This document shows, piece by piece, positions 24,339-35,074 of a stretch of DNA of 64,000 nucleotides (position 1 is its first letter; each line of letters starts with the position of its first letter). Origin of the DNA: Pontibacter sp. HSC-14F20 (GTDB lineage Bacteria; Bacteroidota; Bacteroidia; Cytophagales; Hymenobacteraceae); assembly GCF_019599265.1 (NCBI RefSeq), contig NZ_JAHZTC010000011.1, positions 1 through 64,000 of the forward strand, in the 5' to 3' direction. The notes beneath the pieces were generated by a model, which ran no database searches, had not been told where the DNA came from, and saw nothing but the letters and a program-made list of their open reading frames with translations. The translations under genes were made by a program, and so were the position numbers.

Positions 24339-24785
24339 ATGGAAAATAGAACGAATAAGAATTCGCAATCGAATCAGAATCCAACAGCTCAGAGCAGCTC
24401 ACAGTCAAATATATCGAACATGGGCTCCAGCCAGTCCTCAGCTTCAAATATGGGTAGCAGCAGTCAGTCTTCTGCCAGAAACTTATCTGGAAGCAACCAG
24501 TCAGGCTCTTCAGGCAAGTCGGGTTGGATGGACACTTTCAAGAAGGAGAACCTGGATAACCTGACAGGCAAGCTGCAGGAGTTTGGCAACAACACCATGA
24601 ACAAAGTGAACGGCCTGAGTACTACGCAAAAAGTAGTCGGCGGCTCTTTGCTGGCGCTGGGCGCAGGCTGGGTAGCCATGAACTCGATGAACAAAAACAA
24701 ATCAGGCAATATGAGCTCTAAAGGAGCCAGCTCTCAGAACAAGCTGAACAAAAACCTGAATAAAAACCTCGGAAGCAACCGCTAA
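24339..24785 (+). CDS. Low-complexity Ser/Asn/Gly-rich protein, unknown
   Basis: From the ATG at 24339 (MENRTNKNSQSNQ) the first half is Ser/Asn/Gln low complexity with repeats of SNMGSSSQSS type. A short amphipathic part follows (WMDTFKKENLDNLTGKLQEF), then one hydrophobic segment (KVVGGSLLALGAGWVAMNSM, about 105-124), and a Lys/Asn-rich tail with repeated LNKNLNKNL. The layout suggests a small protein with one membrane-embedded helix and disordered ends. No family recognised. An upstream ATG at 24294 is in frame but its extra residues are Cys-rich and unlikely. Confidence 0.6.
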   Translation: MENRTNKNSQSNQNPTAQSSSQSNISNMGSSQSSASNMGSSSQSSARNLSGSNQSGSSGKSGWMDTFKKENLDNLTGKLQEFGNNTMNKVNGLSTTQKVVGGSLLALGAGWVAMNSMNKNKSGNMSSKGASSQNKLNKNLNKNLGSNR

Positions 24786-24811
24786 TTGCTCCGTTTATAG
24801 AACTACATGGC

Positions 24812-24840
24812 AAAAAGCCGGGTGATCAGCCCGGCTTTTT
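24812..24840 (+). terminator. Terminator
   Basis: AAAAAGCCGGG-TGATCAG-CCCGGCTTTTT, 26 bases after the stop codon of the low-complexity protein. Confidence 0.9.
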
Positions 24841-24923
24841 GTTTCATGTAGGTATAGCCAACAGGCAAGTCCTGCGTATAGCAACAAAACTGACCTTAAT
24901 AACTCTATGAAGAAGCGAATACT

Positions 24924-25370
24924 ATGGAAGTAAGCAAAGCATTGGTGGGCGGTCTGGCAGGGGCCGTTGCCTTAACAATTGCACATGAAACCCTGCGCAG
25001 ACTTGTGCCTGAAGCGCCCCGTATGGATGTGCTGGGCATGCGGGCCATTTCAAAGATCATGAAAAAAGCGGGTGCACAGCCGCCTGAAGGAGGTGCCCTG
25101 CGTACCTGGGCGATGGTAGGCGATGTGGTTTCAAACTCACTTTACTACAGCTTGGCCGGAGCCGGCAAAGATAGCTGGTTGCGGGGCAGTCTTCTGGGAG
25201 CCGGAGCTGGGGCAGGTGCTGTGCTATTGCCCGGCCCCATGGGCTTGGGCACTGACCCGAGTAACCGCACCAACAGTACCCGTGCCATGACAGTGGGGCT
25301 ATACCTGATGGGTGGGCTGGTTGCCGCTGCCGTGGGCAGCACACTTGCCTGCGACGAAAAAAATTGCTGA
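24924..25370 (+). CDS. Small glycine/alanine-rich membrane protein, unknown
   Basis: 148 residues, with MEVSKALVGGLAGAVALTIA at the N terminus, then HETLRRLVPEAPRMDVLGMR, and a Gly/Ala-rich hydrophobic middle and C terminus (LLGAGAGAGAVLLPGPMGLG, LYLMGGLVAAAVGSTLACDE). Three or four membrane segments are likely. Its pattern resembles stress-type hypothetical membrane proteins, but no family can be named. It converges with the HTTM gene, with 46 bases between. Confidence 0.65.
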   Translation: MEVSKALVGGLAGAVALTIAHETLRRLVPEAPRMDVLGMRAISKIMKKAGAQPPEGGALRTWAMVGDVVSNSLYYSLAGAGKDSWLRGSLLGAGAGAGAVLLPGPMGLGTDPSNRTNSTRAMTVGLYLMGGLVAAAVGSTLACDEKNC

Positions 25371-25416
25371 GACCGGAGATAGTGGTTTCGTATTGTGCTC
25401 TGTATTTGTGCTGAGT

Positions 25417-26931
25417 CTACTCTGGTAGATTGGCGCAGATGCAGAGCACTTCTTTTTGGGGAGTAACCGGCTGGTAATCAGGAAGTGTAAATTCTTTCAT
25501 ATATACCACTTGCAGTTCTTTTACAGGATTGTCCGGATGAGCCTCGTTCCAGCGGCGCACCAGGTAATTGCAGTAGTAGGGCCTTAAGAAAGCAAATTGC
25601 ACGAACAGGTAATTTTCGGAATACTTCCGCCAGCGGTCATTCTTAAACATGCTCACAACAGAGGTCGGTTTGGCGTAATCTGCCTCTTTCCCCTCACGGT
25701 TCAAATCGATAAGCTGACCATTGGCTGCCTGGCCCTCCAGCACATACCACCCATCGTCCTTAAAAACGGCCGGTGCAAACATACCCCAGCGCTGGTCAAC
25801 ACGTAGCAGGCTGCCAAACCAGGTGGTGGAGTCCGGCATGGCAGGCACCCGTGTAGTTGCTCCCGCCAGGTTCCACCAGATGCAGTAGATTAACACGAAA
25901 GTCACCAAACCTTCACGAACGTATTGCAACTGATTCTTAGAAAGCAGCGGCTTCTGCATACTAATCTGTAGTCGCAGTTGGGCCGGGCTTTTAAAGCTTC
26001 TGAAAATGCGCTGGAACTGACCGGAAAACGGCCTCCTGAATGATGTCAGAAACTTTTTCTCTACCCAATTCATGGCCTGAGGTGGGAGCAGACCCGAAAT
26101 AGAGGCAATATTGATGAGGTAAAACAAACCGACAAACAGGGTCAGGCTGATACCAATATGGAACATGAACAGCACCCCCACCACCACAAGCCGCCATACA
26201 TGATTGTAGAAAGGAATAAGCAGCAGGAAAGGAAGCAGCAGTTCAGTGTACCAGGTAGTGAGCGTCAGGAACCGGAGTAATTCCGGGTAAGGGTATATGA
26301 GTTTGCCTACCGGCATCAAAATCTGGTCAAGGCTGAGGGCGTAGTAGAGTGCGGTACCGTCGATGCTCCACTCCGGTGAGCTTTTGAGCAAAGCCGTGCA
26401 GAAGTAAACCAGAAAAATCTGCATGATGTAAGCTACTGTTGCCGCACTGAAGTAGCTGGTTTGCTGCAGCCCAAGCTTAGGAGCCTTGGTTGCATCGTAG
26501 CTGTAACATTTTCCCCATGGCAGAAACATACCCCAAAAGAGCAGCATACGGAGCAGGTCATCACCGCCTTGTGCTATAAATGTATTTCGGTTTTGGAGCG
26601 ATACGAGCAGTACCCAGCTGACGATGGTGGCGGTGCGCGTCTTGTATCCAAGTAGCAAGCAAACAGCAAACACGGCAGCGATCAGAAAAAGCACGGCCTG
26701 CACCTGCCAGAGTCCGCTCAGGGTATGGAAGGAAAAATGGTAGGGATGCCAGCCAAACTGATGCAGCACATGCAGCGGCAGTACACCCATGTTGGAGTAG
26801 TGTGCCTCGAGGTCTGTGGTACGTATAGCCAGGTCAGTTATAATAATGCCAGCTACCCAAATGCGCATGATGGCCAGGGCTCGCAGGTCAACTGTAAAAA
26901 CACGGCGCAGGTATTGTTGCAGTTGATGCAT
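25417..26931 (-). CDS. HTTM-domain membrane protein
   Basis: 504 residues. The HTTM (horizontally transferred transmembrane, vitamin-K-carboxylase-related) domain covers about residues 10-330: it opens with VDLRALAIMRIWVAGIIITD, continues with MGVLPLHVLHQFGWHPYHFS and has many membrane helices. The C-terminal part is an extracytoplasmic domain with WFGSLLRVDQRWGMFAPAVF and DDGWYVLEGQ. Members are membrane proteins of unclear reaction. The gene stands alone. The terminator of the TTTG-repeat lipoprotein lies just upstream. Confidence 0.85.
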   Translation of the reverse strand: MHQLQQYLRRVFTVDLRALAIMRIWVAGIIITDLAIRTTDLEAHYSNMGVLPLHVLHQFGWHPYHFSFHTLSGLWQVQAVLFLIAAVFAVCLLLGYKTRTATIVSWVLLVSLQNRNTFIAQGGDDLLRMLLFWGMFLPWGKCYSYDATKAPKLGLQQTSYFSAATVAYIMQIFLVYFCTALLKSSPEWSIDGTALYYALSLDQILMPVGKLIYPYPELLRFLTLTTWYTELLLPFLLLIPFYNHVWRLVVVGVLFMFHIGISLTLFVGLFYLINIASISGLLPPQAMNWVEKKFLTSFRRPFSGQFQRIFRSFKSPAQLRLQISMQKPLLSKNQLQYVREGLVTFVLIYCIWWNLAGATTRVPAMPDSTTWFGSLLRVDQRWGMFAPAVFKDDGWYVLEGQAANGQLIDLNREGKEADYAKPTSVVSMFKNDRWRKYSENYLFVQFAFLRPYYCNYLVRRWNEAHPDNPVKELQVVYMKEFTLPDYQPVTPQKEVLCICANLPE

Positions 26932-26962
26932 GGTGTTAAGCGAGGGTTATAGTTAAAAAAGC

Positions 26963-26997
26963 AAAAAGGCAAGGCCCCAGTAGGTGCTTGCCTTTTT
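26963..26997 (-). terminator. Terminator of the TTTG-repeat lipoprotein
   Basis: AAAAAGGCAAG and CTTGCCTTTTT form a stem around a 13-base loop, 25 bases past the stop codon of the minus-strand gene. Confidence 0.85.
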
Positions 26998-27021
26998 ACT
27001 TACAGTGTCTAAGTATACCTC

Positions 27022-27567
27022 CTATCGGGGAGTAGTGCCCATAGTTGTCGTTCCAGTTGTAGTGCCTGTGGTAGTACCAGTAGTAGTGCCTGTGGTTGTG
27101 CCTGTGGTTGTGCCTGTAGTCGTACCAGTTGTAGTTCCGGTAGTCGTACCAGTTGTAGTTCCGGTAGTCGTACCAGTTGTAGTTCCGGTAGTCGTACCAG
27201 TTGTAGTTCCGGTAGTCGTACCAGTAGTAGTTCCGGTAGTCGTACCAGTAGTAGTTCCGGTAGTCGTACCAGTAGTAGTTCCGGTAGTCGTACCAGTTGT
27301 TGTTCCAGTCGTCGTTCCAGTTGTAGTACCTGTGGTCGTACCAGTAGTAGTGCCAGTCGTAGTTCCGGTAGTCGTTCCAGTTGTAGTACCTGTCGTTGTC
27401 CCGGTCGTTGTCCCGGTAGTTGAGCCCGTAGTTGTTGTACCAGTAGTTGTACCATTCATATCGGTATCTGTTGCATCAGTACCGGTGGTAGTGGTATCTG
27501 CACAACCGGTCATTACCGTTGCTGCTACAAACGATAGCGCAAGCATGTTTACAAATGTCTTTTTCAT
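27022..27567 (-). CDS. Lipoprotein of TTTG tandem repeats
   Basis: 181 residues. The signal MKKTFVNMLALSFVAATVMT, then GC, gives a lipobox with Cys22. After a short DTTTTGTDATDTDMN segment, nearly all the rest is the tetrapeptide TTTG repeated about 30 times, ending TMGTTPR. The protein would be an extended Thr/Gly chain on the envelope, a likely candidate for O-glycosylation, which is an inference. The DNA repeat is 12 bases, with a 24-base higher-order period. Copy number could vary by slippage without a frame change. Two overlapping open frames over the same DNA are repeat artefacts. Confidence 0.7.
   Translation of the reverse strand: MKKTFVNMLALSFVAATVMTGCADTTTTGTDATDTDMNGTTTGTTTTGSTTGTTTGTTTGTTTGTTTGTTTGTTTGTTTGTTTGTTTGTTTGTTTGTTTGTTTGTTTGTTTGTTTGTTTGTTTGTTTGTTTGTTTGTTTGTTTGTTTGTTTGTTTGTTTGTTTGTTTGTTTGTTTMGTTPR
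27048..27445. repeat. 12-bp tandem repeat (minisatellite)
   Basis: About 30 copies of a 12-base unit, in two alternating forms on the plus strand (GTTCCGGTAGTC and GTACCAGTTGTA), giving near-perfect 24-base periodicity over about 27115-27300. The unit length keeps the coding frame open in several frames. The flanks of the array are more degenerate. Confidence 0.9.
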
Positions 27568-27739
27568 AGTCCTTAAGTTTGTAATACTGTAAAAATTAGA
27601 TTTCAGTATCCTATTTACGGAACTAGTGCTATTTGGATAGTTTTTTTGGGGAAATAGACCGGATAAATCCTGCTTTGTTACTAAATACAGGGCTCCCGGG
27701 ACAAATATTCAGGTATAACCAAACGAATCGGAGGTAATC

Positions 27740-29104
27740 TTACCCGGTGCTCTGGCTGTCGTTTTGCTGGTGGAGGTACTCTTTTCTGGCGCTTTCCAGT
27801 TTTTCTATTAACTCCTGTTGCTGCCGTTTCAGGCTTTCTGCCACCGGGCTGTTGCTCATAAAGAGGCGCAGCAGCAGCCAGTGTTCCCGCACGCGCAGCA
27901 ATGTATTCCAGTAGCGCAATGCCAGAAAACCCGATAGCGGCAGGCTGATCAGGTATAGCAACAGGTATAGGGCATTGGGACAGAAGTGCCACAAGGTATA
28001 GGCCTGGAGTGTATACAGCAACGGAAACGAAAAGATGCCCACCGACAACATGATCGGCGCCCTGAACTCCTGTTCCTGCGTAAGCACGTCGGCTACTTTG
28101 GAAGGTATAATATAAGCCAGGTAATTGTTGATAAGCCCGTACAGGTATAGCGGCATAGTGAGTGTCAGCAGCACAGTGCGAGCGAGCGTCTGACGGAGCA
28201 GTACGTTGTTTTCCTCCACAGTGGGGAGGTGCTGCAGGTCCAGTTCCTGAAGCTGACGGGTGTATGCCCGTATTTTATTTTGAAAGTGCTCCACCCGCAC
28301 CGGTTGTGTTTCCAGGAAGTAAGCCAGGCCTTTCGCAATAGCCCTTGTCAGCAGAAAGTCGCGCACGTGGCGGGGTGCTGCAATAGGTGTTTCTGCGGCC
28401 AGCCTTCCTTTGTATACGTCCTCGATCTGCCGTATGAGTATATCCTCGTCGTCAGAAGGTGTTATCACGATCAATTTTTCCAGCTGTTGCCGTATGTGAT
28501 CGGTCAGTTCGTTGACAGTACTTTTCCCGTCGTGCCGGTAACGGGACAGGTATGAAGCTACCGCAATGGGTTTGCCCACATTCACAAACACATCACTTCG
28601 GAAGCGGGTAGGGTCGGAATAGTTGAGACCTACCGGGAGTATCTGCAAGTCAGCCACCTCCGCCAGAAGCTCTACAGCACTCAGCGCCATTCGGGCCGTG
28701 CCTGTCTTGAGCTTGCGCAGGCGCCGTTCATTAAAGCTGGTCCCCTCCGGAAAGATAAGCAGCGTTTTCTGAGCTTCCAGCGCTTGGTAGCTGGCTTTGA
28801 ACGTGGCTTCATTATCTACAGGTTCGTTTGGCTGGTCTTCTCTGCGGTTAATCGGGATCAGGTTCATGTGGTGGAGCAGCCAGTTATGCAGTGGAGAACT
28901 GAAGACGGTGCTCTTGGCGATGAAGTATACCTGCTGGGGAAGCAGCGAGGCGATCACGATCGGATCCATGAACGTGTTGGGGTGGTTGGCTACAACAAGC
29001 AGCGGACCACGCGCTGGCATCAGGTGGCGGTTGCGCACCACAAACCTCCGGAAGAACACCCACAGGCCCGTGCGTAAGATCAGCTTTAAAACAAGGTATA
29101 GCAT
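27740..29104 (-). CDS. Membrane-associated PlsC-family acyltransferase
   Basis: 454 residues. Acyltransferase motifs: VANHPNTFMDP (HX4D box, near residues 40-50), then LIPINRRED, and FPEGTSFNERRLRKLKTGTA. These define lysophospholipid acyltransferases of the 1-acyl-glycerol-3-phosphate type. Beyond about residue 230 there is an extended C-terminal half with several hydrophobic segments (PLYLYGLINNYLAYIIPSKV, LLYLISLPLSGFLALRYWN), longer than the core family. It probably acylates a glycerophospholipid intermediate at the inner membrane. Many AGGTATA words lie within it. Confidence 0.85.
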   Translation of the reverse strand: MLYLVLKLILRTGLWVFFRRFVVRNRHLMPARGPLLVVANHPNTFMDPIVIASLLPQQVYFIAKSTVFSSPLHNWLLHHMNLIPINRREDQPNEPVDNEATFKASYQALEAQKTLLIFPEGTSFNERRLRKLKTGTARMALSAVELLAEVADLQILPVGLNYSDPTRFRSDVFVNVGKPIAVASYLSRYRHDGKSTVNELTDHIRQQLEKLIVITPSDDEDILIRQIEDVYKGRLAAETPIAAPRHVRDFLLTRAIAKGLAYFLETQPVRVEHFQNKIRAYTRQLQELDLQHLPTVEENNVLLRQTLARTVLLTLTMPLYLYGLINNYLAYIIPSKVADVLTQEQEFRAPIMLSVGIFSFPLLYTLQAYTLWHFCPNALYLLLYLISLPLSGFLALRYWNTLLRVREHWLLLRLFMSNSPVAESLKRQQQELIEKLESARKEYLHQQNDSQSTG

Positions 29105-29273
29105 ATGCGCTTTTCGGGTGTGTAGGCGTACCTCACCGGGAAATGTGCCTGTGTTTAACCTACCAATATAAGCAATTTATTATAGCTGGTTGTGGCGGGA
29201 GCGGATAAAATAAAGCCTCGAAAACGGATAGCTACCTGTTTTGGATGTGACGGGCAAAACCAGGAAATGCTTC

Positions 29274-29672
29274 TTATTCCTCAGAAATGAGCCAGTCGTA
29301 AGCAGAGGTGAGGTCGTCGAACTCCCGGGTTTCGAAGGGGAGCGGGGAGGATTTGCTGGCAAACAACTGCTGGAACTGGCGGTTGGCAGCTGGGTCGAAG
29401 GGTTTGAGAGATGCAGAACGCCTGAGCGGGAGCTGGCTGAAAGCCTGCGTGTATACATCACGGGTCCAAGCCAGGTCATCGGGGTCGAGTGGGGTGAGTA
29501 GGCGGCTGTCCGTAATAGCATACGGCACTCCCAATTCACGGGCCAGCCTGATGAGTCTGATAAGCGCCTGCCTGTACTGCAGACTGCTGCATTTTCCATA
29601 CCATTGACTCAGCAGCACATGGCTAGCCGCATGGTACTCTACGAGCAGATAATCTGTTTGGAAGTAAACCAT
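29274..29672 (-). CDS. Hypothetical protein, possible STAS-like fold
   Basis: 132 residues. The alternation of short strands and helices (YLLVEYHAASHVLLSQWYG, ALIRLIRLARELGVPYAITD) is reminiscent of STAS-like proteins of Bacteroidota, with the Asp/Ser-Arg of TDSRLLTPLDPDDLAWTRD in the position of a small-domain loop. This is a fold guess, not a family match. No signal peptide. A rival frame of similar length on the same strand (29180-29599) looks like a shadow. It stands alone between the acyltransferase and the next gene. Confidence 0.6.
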   Translation of the reverse strand: MVYFQTDYLLVEYHAASHVLLSQWYGKCSSLQYRQALIRLIRLARELGVPYAITDSRLLTPLDPDDLAWTRDVYTQAFSQLPLRRSASLKPFDPAANRQFQQLFASKSSPLPFETREFDDLTSAYDWLISEE

Positions 29673-29937
29673 AATATATGGTGTTAAACCGGTGAATCCC
29701 AGCCTAATGATAGTGAATAATTATGGTATAATCAATCTTTTAACAATAAAATAAAGCTATCTAAATATTGCAGTAACTCTATATTATGCAGTCCTTATCC
29801 TGTTTTTTATGGGAGCTGATAATTGTATCTGTTGCTTCTGGTTTTGATGTCTTCTACTGCTTCAATAGGAAAGGAAAAAGCCGCAAAATAACAGCAGGAG
29901 ATGCTGGCATTTTGCGGCTTCTATGGTAAATAACTTC
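29673..29937. other. Intergenic region with terminator
   Basis: Holds the AT-rich promoter side of the preceding minus-strand gene and the terminator at 29879-29920. No ORF. Confidence 0.4.
29879..29920 (-). terminator. Terminator with nested hairpin
   Basis: AAGCCGCAAAAT and ATTTTGCGGCTT form the outer stem, and CAGCA/TGCTG form an inner hairpin. It ends the small minus-strand gene at 29938. Confidence 0.85.
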
Positions 29938-30159
29938 TTATTTCGTTCTTAAATTATTAGCGTTACTGCCGTCCAGTTTGCGGGTGTCTTCCTCTTTTTT
30001 GGCTGCGACATTGCCTCCTTCTTCTACGCCTTCCGGCTCAGCGTCTATAATGTCGCGCTCTTCTTTTTTGACACCTTCAAGTGGCTCCGGGTTTTCGTCA
30101 GGCAGACGCTCGCTTTCATCGGAGTTGGTTATGATATCGTCTTCGCGTGGTGTTTCCAT
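29938..30159 (-). CDS. Small acidic hydrophilic protein, unknown
   Basis: From the ATG at 30159 the product is 73 residues (METPREDDIITNSDESERLP), dominated by Glu, Asp, Lys and Pro, and probably disordered. An upstream in-frame extension to 30282 is possible but its composition differs and it has no better start. A clear terminator follows. No function can be named; such proteins are common in this phylum as cytosolic low-complexity proteins. Confidence 0.55.
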   Translation of the reverse strand: METPREDDIITNSDESERLPDENPEPLEGVKKEERDIIDAEPEGVEEGGNVAAKKEEDTRKLDGSNANNLRTK

Positions 30160-30465
30160 GGTTGTATAGGTTAGATTATACCTTGTGTACGTATCGGGCG
30201 TGCAAGGTTTGTGTATACCGTGTGTTAGCGTATCGTGTTGCTTCATTTCTATGGTATTATTCAATAAATGCACCGCAGTCAATGCGTCAGGTATACAGCA
30301 TAGGTATGGGCCATAACAACCTTATCAGCCACCAAGAATCTCTTTTTTGCGCCTTGTTTAGAACGCTTATCGGAGAGAATATTATTCAGGTATGTAAAAA
30401 AGTATTGGCTTTATGTAAAATATATTTTACTTTTAGTAAATAGAATCGTACATATAATAAAAACT
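30160..30465. other. Divergent regulatory region before the membrane protein/XRE pair
   Basis: Contains AGGTATA words and, at its right end, the GTAAAA-based operator-like array at 30394-30440. No ORF of note. Confidence 0.5.
30394..30440. promoter_or_regulatory. Operator-like array: 16-bp palindrome and three GTAAA half-sites
   Basis: GTAAAATATATTTTAC at 30415-30430 is a perfect 16-base palindrome. The half-site GTAAA(A) occurs at 30394, 30415 and 30436, exactly 21 bases (two helical turns) apart. It lies 26 bases before the membrane protein start codon and ahead of the co-encoded XRE regulator, where an autoregulatory operator is expected. Confidence 0.6.
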
Positions 30466-30939
30466 ATGAAAGAGATGTTGCCACAAGTAAAACTGCTGCC
30501 ACACAGGTATAAGCGCTATGGTATTTTAGTGCTCATTGTCGGTATACCCCTCATGATGCTGCTAACCCTCGCGCTCATTGGGCTAGGTATAGTGACAGAC
30601 ACAAAAACTTTTTTCACAGAATGGAATAACCCAATGGTTTATTACCCTATCATTATCGGACTGGCGCTGCTTAATTTCTCACAAGAAAAGGAAGAAGATG
30701 AAATGGTGCGGCATCTGCGCTACCAGGCGTTTATGAACGGTGTTTTCTACCTGATAATCGGTATCCTGATGCTTCCTTTATTTTACAACGCATTTAGGCT
30801 ACTGCGAGGCGCGACTATTGAGATGCCTGATATCGGCGGAATGTTAGGGGCGCTTATGCTGCTGCTTATTTATACCTATGGCTCTTTCAGGTATAAGCTA
30901 CACCAAACCCGAAAAGCCCTCGAAGCTGATGCGGAATAA
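30466..30939 (+). CDS. Membrane protein coupled to an XRE regulator
   Basis: 157 residues with four hydrophobic segments (about 20-43, 60-70, 90-107 and 125-140). No family is recognised, though small membrane proteins are often encoded with a small helix-turn-helix regulator in this arrangement. Its stop codon overlaps the start of the XRE gene by 11 bases, which strongly suggests translational coupling. A palindromic array sits upstream. It may be controlled by, or sense for, the partner regulator; this is inference. Confidence 0.75.
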   Translation: MKEMLPQVKLLPHRYKRYGILVLIVGIPLMMLLTLALIGLGIVTDTKTFFTEWNNPMVYYPIIIGLALLNFSQEKEEDEMVRHLRYQAFMNGVFYLIIGILMLPLFYNAFRLLRGATIEMPDIGGMLGALMLLLIYTYGSFRYKLHQTRKALEADAE

Positions 30940-31129
30940 CATTAAGGTAGAGCGGGCTAAAAAAGATATGACGCAGGAGCAGCTGGCTGAAGCCCTGGGC
31001 GTCACCCGGCAGACCATCAATGCCATCGAGAAAAATAAATACCTGCCTTCCACCTTGCTCGCCCTTAAAATGTCGAACCTGTTTGGCCTGACCGTAAATG
31101 AGCTTTTTGTGCTCGAGGAGGGCGATTAA
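30929..31129 (+). CDS. XRE-family helix-turn-helix regulator
   Basis: The ATG at 30929 gives 66 residues: MRNNIKVERAKKDMTQEQLA, then EALGVTRQTINAIEKNKY and LPSTLLALKMSNLFGLTVNE. This is a complete, minimal Xre/Cro DNA-binding domain, with the recognition helix in VTRQTINAIE. It starts inside the last codons of the membrane protein gene (11-base overlap). Small regulators of this form usually repress their own operon; the palindrome at 30415-30430 is the obvious candidate site. Confidence 0.88.
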   Translation: MRNNIKVERAKKDMTQEQLAEALGVTRQTINAIEKNKYLPSTLLALKMSNLFGLTVNELFVLEEGD

Positions 31130-31206
31130 CACGCTGCAACAGGTTTTGGTACAGGTATAGCAAGCAGCCTGTGTTATAAAAAGATGCTGATCGGGTGTAT
31201 TTTTCG

Positions 31207-31238
31207 TTTGTGAGCACGAACATTTTGCGGTAACTTTG
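31207..31238 (+). promoter_or_regulatory. Probable promoter of carB
   Basis: TTTG at 31207-31210 and TAACTTTG at 31231-31238, separated by 20 bases, match the Bacteroidota -33/-7 consensus. The predicted transcript would start just ahead of the ATG at 31263. Confidence 0.65.
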
Positions 31239-31262
31239 GGCAATTTATACCTACCCAAGCAA

Positions 31263-34076
<2,814 letters not shown>

Positions 34077-34095
34077 TGGCTGCCTAAGAATTTGT

Positions 34096-34127
34096 AAAAA
34101 CCCTCTTCTGAAAAGGAGAGGGTTTTT
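34096..34127 (+). terminator. Terminator of carB
   Basis: AAAAACCCTCT and AGAGGGTTTTT form a stem with a 10-base loop, 19 bases after the stop codon. Confidence 0.9.
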
Positions 34128-34801
34128 GTTTTTAGTGGTATAGTAGAAGTGTGTTTTCGATAACCTCTGGCTATAGCGGTGGCTTTTGCAGGTATAGCGT
34201 CCTATGTTGTTTTATAGCTTCGCCTGTGCGGCTGGCACCTATTTTTTTTCTTGACAAAAAAATCGAGGGCCCCTACCCCCAGTAGGCAAAAAAGTCAAGA
34301 CCCTCCAAATCGAGGCCCCCTACCCCCACTCGCTGAACGCTCTTGACAGGGGGACCCCTTCACCCCCAACAGTGGAGCGTCATTTAGGTGCACTTGGCAA
34401 AGCTATATCTTCGTAGTTTCTGTACAAGGATGTCTTGCTATACCTGCCAGTGGTGCATGACTTTTACAATAGTGCCTATACCCGTAAAGTATTAACAGCA
34501 GAAATCCTCCTCTTGAGAGAGGCAGGTTAATTATGCATGGAAATCCTGAAAATCCTTATTCAGACAATTTAAAGGCGACCACAATCCTCTCTATAACTCA
34601 CATCCCGAGAGTATTTAGGACGAGAGCAAGGTGTATCCACTCATATTCCCATTTTCAAGCCGATTCCAAAATCATTATCTTTGCATGAGCCCCGCCGAAA
34701 TGGCAGGCAAAAACTTTTTGGCAGGGGAATTGTATCTGAACAGGTACTGTTTTTGTTAACAAGTAGCTGGCCATATGCTGGCTATACCTTAACCGACTAT
34801 C
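34128..34801. other. Long intergenic region with C-rich repeats
   Basis: After the carB terminator the plus strand carries a pyrimidine-rich element at 34250-34380, then AT-rich DNA to the DUF4834 start codon. TATCTTTG at 34676-34683 could be a -7 element, without a good -33 partner. AGGTATA words occur near 34191, 34440 and 34783. No convincing ORF. Confidence 0.5.
34255..34375. repeat. Duplicated C-rich element
   Basis: AATCGAGGGCCCCTACCCCC (about 34260) and AATCGAGGCCCCCTACCCCC (about 34307) are near-identical units about 47 bases apart, interspersed with CTTGAC and GTCAAG words. The strand asymmetry (C on plus) is marked, unlike the rest of the window. Confidence 0.6.
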
Positions 34802-35074
34802 ATGATCAAATTCATATTTGTTACCCTACTCGTTATCTTTTTCATCCGAATGGTAGCCCCATTCCTGTTTCGCTGGCTACTGGCTTTCTTTGTGAAGAAG
34901 AGTCTGCGCAACGGCACTTTCTTCTATTCTAACATGAATCAGCCACGTCCTGAACCGCAAACAAATAGCAATGGCAGGCGACAGGGTGATGTCAAGATCG
35001 ACTATGTGCCGGAGCAGCCTGACCGCAAGGATTTCAATGGCGGCCAGTACGTCGATTATGAAGAAATAAAATAA
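34802..35074 (+). CDS. DUF4834-family protein
   Basis: 90 residues. N-terminal membrane helix (MIKFIFVTLLVIFFIRMVAP), then FLFRWLLAFFVKKSL and a hydrophilic tail with DYVPEQPDRKDFNGGQYVDY. This matches DUF4834, a small Bacteroidota family of unknown function with one or two N-terminal helices and a conserved acidic/aromatic tail. It is followed after 206 bases by the YfhO gene. Confidence 0.8.
   Translation: MIKFIFVTLLVIFFIRMVAPFLFRWLLAFFVKKSLRNGTFFYSNMNQPRPEPQTNSNGRRQGDVKIDYVPEQPDRKDFNGGQYVDYEEIK

Noticed and set aside
26984-27592. Plus-strand frame encoding a long VVPVVVPVV protein, and a third frame at 27009-27455
   Set aside because: Both are by-products of the 12-base repeat staying open in several frames. 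Only the minus-strand frame has a lipoprotein signal, a sensible start and a terminator.
29180-29599. Minus-strand ORF of 139 codons overlapping 29274-29672
   Set aside because: Composition (Ser, Arg, Pro rich) is typical of a shadow frame. The 132-residue frame has a start near an AT-rich leader and regular secondary structure.
34681-34932. Plus-strand ORF of 83 codons before the DUF4834 gene
   Set aside because: Overlaps the DUF4834 gene in another frame, includes the likely -7 region and has no recognisable pattern.
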